From JBDLID01 sp039715055 (GTDB lineage Bacteria > Desulfobacterota > Desulfobulbia > Desulfobulbales > Desulfocapsaceae), in contig JBDLID010000018.1 in NCBI GenBank assembly GCA_039715055.1, positions 1 through 32,466 on the forward strand: 32,466 nt of DNA, in the 5' to 3' direction. The stretch's first letter is position 1; each line of letters starts with the position of its first letter. Position numbers and translations under genes: made by a program. The notes beneath the pieces are model-generated. The model searched no databases. It was given only the letters and a program-made list of their open reading frames with translations, and had not been told where the DNA came from. Of this stretch, positions 1 to 7,964 are shown piece by piece.

Positions 1-380
1 AGTGCTCGGCTTACCTTTATTCTTCCGGGTGTAAAATTTATTTCATAACGAAGAGTTTGGACAAAAAGGCAATTTTTCAAGGTGGCCTGTAGACAATGCT
101 TACCGATTTTCAGCCTACAATGGCCAAATGTTGCGAGTGATCAGAGGCAGAAAAGACAAATCAGCTATCTTTGGATGATAGTTATCGGAGCACAGTGTTG
201 CCGTCATATCGTTTAGAGGTGTAAACACAGGTGCTGGCAGAAGGCTGATCTCTGTTTTAACCAGAGCAACTCGTCAATTAACACCGTGTAGAGTGTTATC
301 TCAGTGAACGACAGATGTACGACGAATCCAGGAAATAATCGCCATAAACCAAAATTATTTTTTAGCGTTGGAGGGAAATA
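1..380. other. non-coding region upstream of the UspA gene
   Basis: I find no convincing coding sequence here. The stretch is A/T-rich and contains one copy of a dispersed intergenic repeat (67-88). A short inverted pair, AACAC...GTGTT, lies near 279-297. No convincing -35/-10 pair could be placed for the downstream gene. The last bases carry that gene's ribosome binding site (GGAGGG). Confidence 0.5.
67..88 (-). repeat. dispersed intergenic repeat, copy 1
   Basis: Read on the - strand this is AGGCCACCTTGAAAAATTGC followed by CT. It matches the sequences at 16322-16343 and 27773-27790 except for the two bases after AGGC and one purine position. This is the most diverged of the three copies. 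It lies upstream of the UspA gene. Its function is unknown. Confidence 0.5.
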
Positions 381-881
381 ATGAGACCCAGAATACAGAA
401 AATTTTGTGTCCCACTGACCTGTCAGCAAATGCGCAATTTGCTCTTGGTTACGCCATGGATCTCGCGGAAAAATATGAGGCTGAAGTTACTCTGCTCCAC
501 GTAATTCCAGATGTTATTAAAGAAATGTCTTCGAGCATGGGCTTTGATTTTTCTTCCTATTTCAGCAAGGATCTCCCTGATCCATTCAGTGCTGAAGGTT
601 TTGCCAGAGCCGAAGAAACAATAAAAAAACGCATTGGCGAAGCCTGCCAGGAGGTAAAAAATGAAATGGCTCACTGCCCCCTTGATACCGGCCATATTAT
701 CATTCTTAAAGGGCATCCCATAGAGCAGATTGTGGAAACAGTGGTAAAGGACAATTATGACATGGTCGTCATGGGAACCCAGGGCCAGAGCGGGCTTGTT
801 GATATCTTAATGGGAAGTGTAGCCCGCGGGGTGGTGCAAAAAAGTTCCAAACCGGTGTTGACTGTCCGGCTGCCGGACTAG
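381..881 (+). CDS. universal stress protein, UspA family
   Basis: A 166-residue single Usp domain, the usual length for the family. It begins with the typical IQKILCPTDLS strand carrying the conserved Asp. It ends with the ATP-binding signature G-x2-G-x9-G-S (MGTQGQSG then MGS, about residues 130-146) and the closing strand PVLTV. The intact glycine motif suggests an ATP-binding Usp. Such proteins are cytoplasmic and accumulate during stress or growth arrest; the ligand role here is inferred. The ATG at 381 is preceded by GGAGGG at good spacing. The gene appears monocistronic, or is followed only by a possible 46-codon ORF, and converges on the poly-lysine HHH gene across a hairpin. Confidence 0.93.
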   Translation: MRPRIQKILCPTDLSANAQFALGYAMDLAEKYEAEVTLLHVIPDVIKEMSSSMGFDFSSYFSKDLPDPFSAEGFARAEETIKKRIGEACQEVKNEMAHCPLDTGHIIILKGHPIEQIVETVVKDNYDMVVMGTQGQSGLVDILMGSVARGVVQKSSKPVLTVRLPD

Positions 882-944
882 CCTCCATTTCACATCATAA
901 TCTACTACGAAGCCGGTAGACACTGGGTGTTAGAGGATACAGGG

Positions 945-1085
945 ATGGTTCTATACAGTCTGCAACATGAACCTGAGTTGCATATCGACCATATCCGACA
1001 ATTAATAAAAACAACCCGCCGCAGCTTCATCCAGGGGATAGAAGTTGTGACGAGTTTGATCATGCCAACCGGGTTTAACAGCTAA
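945..1085 (+). CDS. possible 46-residue small protein
   Basis: An ATG at 945 is preceded by AGAGGAT at about 8 bp spacing. The frame stays open for 46 codons and stops with TAA at 1083-1085, inside the right arm of the hairpin at 1069-1091. The predicted peptide starts MVLYSLQHEPELH, has a basic middle (IKTTRRS) and a more hydrophobic end (GIEVVTSLIM). No signal peptide or known motif is visible. It follows uspA by 63 bp on the same strand and could be co-transcribed. I do not recognise a family. An ORF of this length can occur by chance; the ribosome binding site is the main support. Confidence 0.33.
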   Translation: MVLYSLQHEPELHIDHIRQLIKTTRRSFIQGIEVVTSLIMPTGFNS

Positions 1086-1091
1086 ACCCGG
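1069..1091. terminator. hairpin between convergent genes, probable bidirectional terminator
   Basis: A perfect 9-bp stem CCGGGTTTA/TAAACCCGG with a 5-nt loop (ACAGC). It sits between the uspA side (+) and the HHH/poly-lysine gene (- strand, stop at 1117). The strong stem and convergent position fit a shared terminator. The trailing T tracts are weak on both strands (CATTTGATTTTC on +), so termination efficiency is uncertain. Confidence 0.6.
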
Positions 1092-1116
1092 CTCATTTGA
1101 TTTTCAACTGAAACTA

Positions 1117-1467
1117 TTACTTTTTGTTTTTCTTTTTTTTGGCGCCCTTTTTTTTGCTTGCCTTTTTCTTGGCACCCTCTTCTTTTTTCTTCTTTTTCTT
1201 CCCTGTCTTTTTGCAGGACTTGCCAGAGCTCTTCTTTTTGGCCACTTTCTTCTTGGCCTTGACTTTTCCTTTTTTCTTTTTAACTTTTTCGCCTGCCATC
1301 TCCACGGCATTGGCGATAACTGCCTGGGCCCTAGACGGCCCGAAACCTTTAATGGCACAGAGCTGGTCAACGGTTGCTGCAGCAAGATCAGCCACTGTCT
1401 TCAAACCGTTTTCACTCAGCAGGACAGCTGTTTTTTCCCCAACCCCTTTGACATTATCTATCTTCAT
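1117..1467 (-). CDS. helix-hairpin-helix protein with poly-lysine tail
   Basis: 116 residues in two parts. Residues 1-58 form a compact helix-hairpin-helix pair: VKGVGEKTA near residue 6 and IKGFGPSRA near residue 40 are the two hairpins, a fold that binds DNA backbone without sequence specificity in RuvA, UvrC and ligases. Residues 60-116 are almost entirely Lys with Ala, Gly and Ser (runs of up to six Lys), like histone-H1/HU-type tails. The likely role is nucleoid-associated or non-specific DNA binding; that is inference. The ATG at 1467 has AAGGAG upstream. It lies on the strand of the nuo cluster but about 190 bp past the previous small ORF, so it probably has its own promoter. Long A/G-rich runs make this gene prone to slippage or sequencing error. 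Confidence 0.8.
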   Translation of the reverse strand: MKIDNVKGVGEKTAVLLSENGLKTVADLAAATVDQLCAIKGFGPSRAQAVIANAVEMAGEKVKKKKGKVKAKKKVAKKKSSGKSCKKTGKKKKKKEEGAKKKASKKKGAKKKKNKK

Positions 1468-1657
1468 TTCCCCTTTCTCCTTTTGGCAGAATTGGCCGTG
1501 AACGAACTTGAATACTTATTATTTATACGAAAATTCCAATAAAGAAAAAGAAAAATGATCGGATAGTCGAGAAGTTACAAAAAAACTGGTGGAGGCATTG
1601 AAAAAATCAGCGGAAATTGACAGCAGCCTGACCCATTGAACAGCAAGAAAAAGGGAG

Positions 1658-1948
1658 TCAGATATCCCATGTGCTGAAGAGTGCCAGCCGCAAAGGGCAG
1701 TGGCAGTAACAACTTGAATCCATGGGGGATTCTCCTTGCCGGCAATAACTGCAGTTACTGAAGAAATGGGGTTTGGGAGAAACCTCCAGAAGTCCATCTT
1801 TTTCCAGTGCAACGGGTTTGCACCTGGGAAAGACGAACTGCTTGCCCAGGCAGTGATGTTTATGACGACATAAAGCAGCCATGTTTTTAAACTGCTCCAT
1901 TCCCTTCCGGGATATCTCTCCAGGTAATGAAGTTGTCATCTGAGGCAT
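1658..1948 (-). CDS. eight-cysteine small protein downstream of nuoN
   Basis: A 96-codon frame begins 16 bp after the nuoN stop. It has Cys at residues 27, 33, 43, 66, 69, 80, 82 and 84, including C66-x2-C69 and C80-x-C82-x-C84, and a His-rich stretch (CRHKHHC). This spacing suggests a metal-binding (Zn or Fe-S) fold. No signal peptide or membrane segment is present. The start is uncertain: the ATG at 1948 has no clear ribosome binding site, while residue 23 (ATG, GGAG 10 bp upstream) is an alternative. I do not recognise the family. The position directly behind nuoN suggests co-transcription with complex I, possibly with a role in cluster assembly or redox sensing (inference). Confidence 0.5.
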   Translation of the reverse strand: MPQMTTSLPGEISRKGMEQFKNMAALCRHKHHCLGKQFVFPRCKPVALEKDGLLEVSPKPHFFSNCSYCRQGESPMDSSCYCHCPLRLALFSTWDI

Positions 1949-1964
1949 GTGTGGGCAAAATTGA

Positions 1965-3404
1965 TTACGAACCGATCAGCGATGAGGCTGCCCAGTCAAG
2001 AAGAGTGCCGGGCATAATGCCAAGCCCGACAACACCGATGACTGCGATCCAGACCACAACCAGCAGAGACGGAGTATAACTGATGGTGAAAGATTCACCC
2101 GGCTCACTCATATACATGTATCGTACCACCTTCAGGTAGAACCAGGCCGATACCGCTGAGAGGAGTACCGCGCCTACAACTGTACAGGTGTAGCCTGCAG
2201 CAAGTGCCGCCTTGAGCAGATAGAACTTGCCGACAAAGCCGGCAGTGGGAGGGATGCCAGCCAGTGAAAAGAAAAATATGAGCATCAGGGCCGCTGCCAT
2301 CGGGTTGGTTCCGGCAAGTCCCTTGTAGGCTTCCAGTGACTCACGCCTGTTGTTTTTGTCGCACATCAGAATCAGTATTGCAAAGGCACCCATGTTCATC
2401 AGGGCATAGATGAGAAGATAATTCATGGTCGCGGACAACCCTTCTGCGGTTCCAGGCAAAACGCCGAGTAAAGCATAACCGGCATGGCCGATGGATGAAT
2501 AGGCGAGCATCCGTTTAATAGAGGTCTGGCTGAGCGCCATGATGTTTCCAACCGCCATGGTGAGAAGAGCAATTACTGCCACTACAATATCCCAGTGGTG
2601 GTGAATCTCGGGGAAGGCGACAAAAAGTATTCTGCCAAGTACTGCAAAACTTGCGGCCTTGGGGGCAACAGACATAAAGGCGGTCACCGAGGTAGGCGCC
2701 CCCTCATAAATGTCGGGTGCCCAGAAATGAAACGGGGCAGCGGCAACCTTGAAACAGAAACCTGCCAATATCATGACAAACCCTGTCATCAATGCAGGGT
2801 TATTAATCAATGACATGTCAGTAATTGCCTGACCTATCCCACGGATATCGGTTGTGCCCGTCATGCCGTAGACAATTGAAATACCGAAAAGGAGTATGGC
2901 CGACGAAAATGACCCCATGAGAAAATATTTCAGTGCCGCCTCGTTGGAGCGGTGTTCATGTTTCTGCAGCCCTACCAGGCAGTAGATTGAAAGCGCCATC
3001 AGCTCGAGCCCCAGATAAACAACGATCAGGTCTCCGGCGGAGGCCATGAACATCATTCCCACCACGGAAAAAACCATCAGAGAGTAATACTCACCCTGAT
3101 GAATCCCTTCCATGTCAAGATATCTGTCAGACATCAGTGTAGCCAGAACAAGACCTGTGAGGCAGACAACCTTAAAGAAAAGTGCGTAGGAATCAACCAC
3201 AAACATGGTGCCGAAACTGGACGCAGGCTCCTGGTAAAGAAGGGCCGCAATCAGTCCGACCCCTGCCAGTAGAGTAATCCGGGTAAGCAGCTCTCGGTTT
3301 CGTGGGAAAAACAGATCAATACCGATCAGGACCAACCCGATACAGAGCAGGAGGATCTCAGGCAGTATCGGGTTTAAGGGAGGCAGGGTAAATACTGTTT
3401 CCAT
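1965..3404 (-). CDS. nuoN: NADH-quinone oxidoreductase-type subunit N
   Basis: A 479-residue polytopic membrane protein, close to E. coli NuoN (485). It is one of three antiporter-like subunits of the complex I membrane arm. The conserved charged positions are present: Glu134 in VVYLGLELMALS and Lys219 in GFCFKVAAAPFHFWAPDIYEG. The ATG at 3404 is preceded by AAAAGGAT. It is the last recognised nuo gene, separated from nuoM by an unusual 214-bp gap; the other neighbours in the operon overlap or nearly touch. Function in proton (or Na+) pumping follows from the family. The electron donor of this particular complex is unknown because NuoE, F and G are not in the operon. Confidence 0.97.
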   Translation of the reverse strand: METVFTLPPLNPILPEILLLCIGLVLIGIDLFFPRNRELLTRITLLAGVGLIAALLYQEPASSFGTMFVVDSYALFFKVVCLTGLVLATLMSDRYLDMEGIHQGEYYSLMVFSVVGMMFMASAGDLIVVYLGLELMALSIYCLVGLQKHEHRSNEAALKYFLMGSFSSAILLFGISIVYGMTGTTDIRGIGQAITDMSLINNPALMTGFVMILAGFCFKVAAAPFHFWAPDIYEGAPTSVTAFMSVAPKAASFAVLGRILFVAFPEIHHHWDIVVAVIALLTMAVGNIMALSQTSIKRMLAYSSIGHAGYALLGVLPGTAEGLSATMNYLLIYALMNMGAFAILILMCDKNNRRESLEAYKGLAGTNPMAAALMLIFFFSLAGIPPTAGFVGKFYLLKAALAAGYTCTVVGAVLLSAVSAWFYLKVVRYMYMSEPGESFTISYTPSLLVVVWIAVIGVVGLGIMPGTLLDWAASSLIGS

Positions 3405-3618
3405 TCTTTATCCTTTTCAGGTGCACAAAAATCAATATGGGTTTGCAGTAGCTCACCAGCATCCTGTGCCGCCTGTCTGAGAATCTCTGTGCTAAGGAGG
3501 AAGCAAATCACAAAAGCTTCAGACAGAAGGCTGCAAGATACTGGTGAACCGCCACAATCAATGTTCACATATGGATATTTAGATTTTTCAATGAACTCCA
3601 TTCAATTTGAACGATATA
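3405..3618 (-). other. nuoM-nuoN intergenic gap with a doubtful ORF
   Basis: This 214-bp gap is the largest inside the otherwise tight nuo operon. A 75-codon frame (3374-3601, - strand, starting MEFIEKSKYPY) crosses it and overlaps the first 31 bases of nuoN. It has no ribosome binding site and no recognisable motif. I cannot decide between a small protein, an internal promoter region and leftover sequence. The right-hand end contains the nuoN ribosome binding site. Confidence 0.3.
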
Positions 3619-5175
3619 TTAATGGGTTGTCTTGATATTAATCATTTTATCTATCATCTGTTCGCCACCATGGGAGGTGATGATCTCCAGCCCGTGTTCG
3701 ACACCCTCAGGACTGCCGGAGACCTGTTCAAGGAGATGCGCCACAGAGACATGCATGTAGCTGAGCAGTGCCTCAGGGTAGAGGCCGATCCAGAAGATAA
3801 GGATGATCATGGGTGTCAGTGTTATGATTTCACGAAGATCCAGCTGCCGGATTGACGCCCACTTCGAATTCACCGGATTAAAAAAGATCCTCTGGTAGAG
3901 CCACAGCATGTACCAGGCACCGATGATCAGGCCGGAAGCGGCGACAAGTGCCACCCACGGACGGGTCAGAAAGGCGCCGACGAGGATAAGGAATTCACCG
4001 ATAAAGCCGTTGGTGCCGGGCAGTCCCACAGAGGCCAGGGTAAAAACAAGAAAAAAAGCGGCAAATACAGGCATGTTGGTTGCCAGCCCGCCGTAATCGG
4101 CGATCTTCCTGGTGTGAGTGCGCTCATAGACCATACCGATGCCGAGAAAGAGTGCGCCGGTCACCACCCCGTGATTGATCATCTGCAGAATACCGCCTTC
4201 CACCGACTGGGTGTTGAGAGCAAAAATACCCAGGGTGACAAACCCCATATGACTGACAGATGAGTAGGCAATGAGCCGTTTGAGATCATCCTGGGCCAGG
4301 CAGATAATCCCGCCGTAGACTATGCCTATAAGAGACAGGGCCAGCATCACCATCATCATCGAGGTGGCGGCCTCGGGAAAGAGCGGAATGGAAAAACGAA
4401 GAAAGCCGTAGGCGCCCATCTTGATGAGGATGCCGGCAAGGACCACCGACCCCGCGGCCGGCGCCTCGGTGTGGGCATCGGGCAGCCATGTGTGAACAGG
4501 CCACATGGGCACCTTGACGGCAAAGGCTGCAAAAAAGGCCCAGAAGAGGATAAGCTGCAGTTTAGGAGAGTAGCTCTGCTCGGCGAGAGCGAGGATATCA
4601 AATGTCTGGCCGCCCTTGATGTAGAGGGTAATGATACCAACCAGCATGAGCAGACTGCCCACCAAAGTGTAGAGGAAAAACTTGACCGCAGCATAGATCC
4701 GGTTGGGTCCGCCCCATACACCGATGATGAGAAACATCGGGATGAGCATGGCCTCCCAGAAGATATAGAAGAGGAAGAAGTCCAGTGCGCAGAAGACACC
4801 GATCATCGCCCCTTCAAGGAGCAGAAGAGAGACAAAAAACTCTTTGACCTTGATCTCGATCGAGTTCCAGGAGACCAGGATACAGAGCACCGCAATGAGT
4901 GCGGAGAGCAGAACAAAGAGAACGGATATGCCGTCAAGGCCGAGGTAATACTGGATATTGAACAGTTCGATCCAGTTATGACGCTCGACAAACTGCATCT
5001 GGTGGGTGGTCTTGTCGAATCCGAACCAGAGCGGCAGGCAGAAGAGTAATTCGAGGATGGAGACAATAAGTGCAACCACCTTGATATTCTGCACGTTCTC
5101 CCCCTTCATGGTCAGCAGAGAGAGACCGCCGAAGATGGGAAAAAAGATCAGCAGACTGAGAATGGGAAACGACAT
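3619..5175 (-). CDS. nuoM: NADH-quinone oxidoreductase-type subunit M
   Basis: 518 residues from the chosen start (E. coli NuoM is 509). It is a polytopic antiporter-like subunit of the complex I membrane arm. Key residues are visible: Glu141 in YIFWEAMLIPMFLIIG, and Lys221 in AVKVPMWPVHTWLPDAHTEAP. The frame extends upstream to 5220, but the ATG at 5175 follows the nuoL stop by one base, has AGGGG upstream and gives the usual N-terminus MSFPILSLL. The longer version would lie inside nuoL. Co-translation with nuoL is likely. The C-terminus is His-rich (VEHGLEIITSHGG) but otherwise ordinary. Confidence 0.97.
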   Translation of the reverse strand: MSFPILSLLIFFPIFGGLSLLTMKGENVQNIKVVALIVSILELLFCLPLWFGFDKTTHQMQFVERHNWIELFNIQYYLGLDGISVLFVLLSALIAVLCILVSWNSIEIKVKEFFVSLLLLEGAMIGVFCALDFFLFYIFWEAMLIPMFLIIGVWGGPNRIYAAVKFFLYTLVGSLLMLVGIITLYIKGGQTFDILALAEQSYSPKLQLILFWAFFAAFAVKVPMWPVHTWLPDAHTEAPAAGSVVLAGILIKMGAYGFLRFSIPLFPEAATSMMMVMLALSLIGIVYGGIICLAQDDLKRLIAYSSVSHMGFVTLGIFALNTQSVEGGILQMINHGVVTGALFLGIGMVYERTHTRKIADYGGLATNMPVFAAFFLVFTLASVGLPGTNGFIGEFLILVGAFLTRPWVALVAASGLIIGAWYMLWLYQRIFFNPVNSKWASIRQLDLREIITLTPMIILIFWIGLYPEALLSYMHVSVAHLLEQVSGSPEGVEHGLEIITSHGGEQMIDKMINIKTTH

Positions 5176-5176
5176 G

Positions 5177-7099
5177 CTAGGCCCCTGTAAACATCCAGAT
5201 AATAAGAACCACCAGACCACCGGTTATATAGGTCAGGTAGCTGGACACCAACCCGCCCTGAATCTTACGCATCCGATGGGAAAGCTGACCGATCAGGCGC
5301 GGAACTCCGTTGACCACACCCTCAATGATCAGTTTGTCAAATAAGTTGAGAATAAAACCACGGCTGATGCCGAGCATGGGTCGGACAATGGTCAGGTCGT
5401 ACAGTTCATCCACGTAAAACTTGTTGAGCGACCAGCGGTAAACTCCACCAAAACGCTCCCTTACCTGTGTCACCAGCTCAGGACGCACCATGTACATGAG
5501 CCAGGCAAGATAGATGCCAGCCGCACCAGCCCCCACCGAAACGATCATAAGCAGAATCTCAGTAAAATGGGACGGGTGGTTATGGGGATGCCCCAGTACC
5601 GGTTCGAGGAAATGCGCCCACTGGGCTTTACCTCCAAGTACCGCTGGGATTCCAACCCAACCTGAAAAGACTGCCCCAACACCAAGGATAATGAGAGGTA
5701 CAGTAACAACCGCCGGCGACTCCCTGAGGTGGTGTTTCTGCTCCTCGGTGCCTCTGAACTCACCATGAAAGATGAGGAAGAAGAGACGGAAGGAGTAGAA
5801 GGCGGTGATGCCGGCGACCATGGTGCCGATCAGCCAGGCGAATTTGGCTCCGGGAACATTGGAGGCAAAGGCCATGGCAAGGATCTCGTCCTTTGAGAAA
5901 AAGCCTGCAAAACCGGGTACGCCCGAAATTGAAAGCGAGGCCAGCAGGAAGGTCCAGTACGTGATTGGCATATACTTCTTCAAACCGCCCATGTACTTGA
6001 CATCCTGCTCATGGTGCATGCCGAGGATGATGGATCCGCAGCCAAGAAAGAGCAGGGCCTTGAAATAAGCGTGGGTGAAAAGGTGGAAGATGCCGGCACT
6101 GTAGGCCCCTACCCCGCAGGCGATGAACATGTAGGCAAGCTGGGAGACCGTTGAGTAGGCCACCACCCGCTTAATATCGGTCTGGGTAAGTGCGATAAGA
6201 GCGGCAAAGAGACAGGTCACGCTGCCGACTATGGTGATCACTGACAGTGCGGTGGTGGAAAGTTCAAAAATCGGGTTACAGCGGGCCACCAGAAAAACAC
6301 CGGCAGTGACCATGGTGGCCGCATGGATGAGAGCGGAAACCGGGGTCGGACCTTCCATGGCATCAGGCAGCCAGACGTGGAGCGGCAGCTGGGCGGACTT
6401 GCCGATAGCGCCGCAGAAGAGGAGCATACTGATTATGGTGGCAAGGTCATAGCTTTTGCCAAAGAGGATAAAGCTGCTGCCCACCATTCGATCAACGCCG
6501 GCAAAAATCGGATCATAGTGCAGGGTACCGAACACACCATAGATGAGAAAGAGGCCAAGGATAAACCCAAAATCACCAAACCGGTTGACGATAAAGGCCT
6601 TTTTACCTGCATCGGCAGCCGAAACCTTTTCATAGTAAAAACCGATCAGCAGATAGGAGGAGAGTCCAACCGCCTCCCAGCCGAAAAAAAGCTGGAGGAA
6701 ATTGTTACCCAGCACCAGCATGAGCATTGAAAAAGTGAAAAGGCTCAGGTAGGAGAAGAAACGGTAGTAGCCGTCTTCTCCTTTCATGTAGCCAACCGAG
6801 TAGATGTGCACAAGAGAACTGACCGAGGTCACAACAATGAGCATTACCGAGGTCAGCTCGTCAAGGAGAAAACCTACCGAGACACTCAACGTCCCGGAAG
6901 AGATCCAGGTGTAAAGATCCATATTCACCCTGACACCGCCGACAACCTGTGTAAGTGCGTAGACACTGCATATAAACGAGATCACCACGGATACAATGGG
7001 CACCCAGTGACTGGAAGTACCGAGCCGCCTGCCGAACAGGAAGGTGAAGATAAACGACAGCAACGGCAGAAAAGGTATGATCAGCAGATAGGTCGGCAT
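5177..7099 (-). CDS. nuoL: NADH-quinone oxidoreductase-type subunit L
   Basis: 640 residues, slightly longer than E. coli NuoL (613). It is the distal antiporter-like subunit with the long lateral helix at its C-terminus. Glu142 (GWEAVGLSSYLLIGF) and Lys234 (GAIGKSAQLPLHVWLPDAMEG) are the conserved proton-channel residues. The ATG at 7099 follows the nuoK stop by two bases. The C-terminal half contains a soluble loop (about residues 440-500) and then the HL-type region ending TGGLVVLIIWMFTGA. The single-subunit antiporter MrpA is related, but the nuoK-L-M-N order identifies this copy as complex I. Confidence 0.98.
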   Translation of the reverse strand: MPTYLLIIPFLPLLSFIFTFLFGRRLGTSSHWVPIVSVVISFICSVYALTQVVGGVRVNMDLYTWISSGTLSVSVGFLLDELTSVMLIVVTSVSSLVHIYSVGYMKGEDGYYRFFSYLSLFTFSMLMLVLGNNFLQLFFGWEAVGLSSYLLIGFYYEKVSAADAGKKAFIVNRFGDFGFILGLFLIYGVFGTLHYDPIFAGVDRMVGSSFILFGKSYDLATIISMLLFCGAIGKSAQLPLHVWLPDAMEGPTPVSALIHAATMVTAGVFLVARCNPIFELSTTALSVITIVGSVTCLFAALIALTQTDIKRVVAYSTVSQLAYMFIACGVGAYSAGIFHLFTHAYFKALLFLGCGSIILGMHHEQDVKYMGGLKKYMPITYWTFLLASLSISGVPGFAGFFSKDEILAMAFASNVPGAKFAWLIGTMVAGITAFYSFRLFFLIFHGEFRGTEEQKHHLRESPAVVTVPLIILGVGAVFSGWVGIPAVLGGKAQWAHFLEPVLGHPHNHPSHFTEILLMIVSVGAGAAGIYLAWLMYMVRPELVTQVRERFGGVYRWSLNKFYVDELYDLTIVRPMLGISRGFILNLFDKLIIEGVVNGVPRLIGQLSHRMRKIQGGLVSSYLTYITGGLVVLIIWMFTGA

Positions 7100-7101
7100 A
7101 G

Positions 7102-7404
7102 TTACCCCTTGAGCTCGTTGATGGTGTCGACATGGACAGAACGGCGGTTACGAAAAAGCACTATAACCAGCCCCAGTCCGATGGCGGCCTCGGCCGCGGC
7201 AACGGTGATGACAAACAGGGTTAATACGTGACCGTCTAAACTGTCGAGATAGTGTCCCATGGCCACCAGGTTCAGGTTAACCGCATTCAGCATCAGCTCG
7301 ATGCACAGAAACAGAATGATGATGTTGCGTCGCACCAGAAAGCCGTACACACCAATGGAAAACAGAAGCACGGACAGGGTCATGTACCATGACAATGGGA
7401 TCAT
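7102..7404 (-). CDS. nuoK: NADH-quinone oxidoreductase-type subunit K
   Basis: 100 residues, the same length as E. coli NuoK, with three membrane segments. The conserved Glu in LCIELMLNAVNL lies in the second helix. It is part of the membrane arm that couples quinone reduction to ion translocation. The ATG at 7404 overlaps the nuoJ stop as ATGA, so translational coupling is likely. It is followed two bases later by nuoL. Confidence 0.97.
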   Translation of the reverse strand: MIPLSWYMTLSVLLFSIGVYGFLVRRNIIILFLCIELMLNAVNLNLVAMGHYLDSLDGHVLTLFVITVAAAEAAIGLGLVIVLFRNRRSVHVDTINELKG

Positions 7405-7964
7405 TTTTCCACCTCACAGTGCGATGATGGAGTAAGAGGCTCCTCCGGTTGGTCACTCTTCTTTTCACGGCGTGCCAGAACAAGACCACCGATAACAGCA
7501 ACGAGCAGTATAACACCCGCGATTTCAAAGGAGAGCAGATGGTTTGAGAACATCTCAAGTCCCATGGCCCTGGTATGGGTCAGTTCGCTGAGGTGGTCTG
7601 CCGTATAGTTGCCCTTTGTCCCAAGTTGAAAGGCGGGCAGTACGGCAAGGAGAATGACGCAGAGAAGAAAGGCAAGAACTGCTGCAGGCAGCTGATTTGT
7701 AACAAAGCGGTTGATTTTAATCTCGGTCCGCAGACTGACGAGGAAGATCACGAACAGGTAGAGTACCAGGACCCCCCCGCCATAGACTATGATCTGGATG
7801 GCGGCCAGAAACTCCGCATTGAGCAGGAGATAGAGAATGGCCATGTGAAAGAAGAGAACCAAGACCGACAGTACGGAATGAACCGGGTTTCTCAACTGAA
7901 CGGCGGCCACTCCACTGCCCAGGATGAGCAGAGCGCAGTAGATAAAAATGAACTTAGCAAACAT
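7401..7964 (-). CDS. nuoJ: NADH-quinone oxidoreductase-type subunit J
   Basis: 187 residues with five predicted membrane segments (E. coli NuoJ is 184). The family-typical NPVHSVLSVLVLFFHMAILYLLL and IIVYGGGVLVLYLFVIFLV regions are present. A charged tail follows after residue 165 (ARREKKSDQPEEP). It overlaps nuoI by 11 bp at its start, with a strong AAAGGAGG upstream of the ATG, and nuoK by 4 bp at its end. It is a membrane-arm subunit near the quinone cavity. Confidence 0.96.
   Translation of the reverse strand: MFAKFIFIYCALLILGSGVAAVQLRNPVHSVLSVLVLFFHMAILYLLLNAEFLAAIQIIVYGGGVLVLYLFVIFLVSLRTEIKINRFVTNQLPAAVLAFLLCVILLAVLPAFQLGTKGNYTADHLSELTHTRAMGLEMFSNHLLSFEIAGVILLVAVIGGLVLARREKKSDQPEEPLTPSSHCEVEK

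Noticed and set aside
1124..1501. Phe-rich + strand ORF of 125 codons
   Set aside because: It is the antisense of the poly-lysine tract of the HhH gene (AAG/AAA read as CTT/TTT).
4471..5049. Long + strand ORF of 192 codons inside nuoM
   Set aside because: It is a shadow of the strongly conserved nuoM frame. No ribosome binding site and low-complexity charged composition.
5176..5220. Longer nuoM start at 5220
   Set aside because: It lies inside nuoL, and the ATG at 5175 gives the usual NuoM N-terminus.
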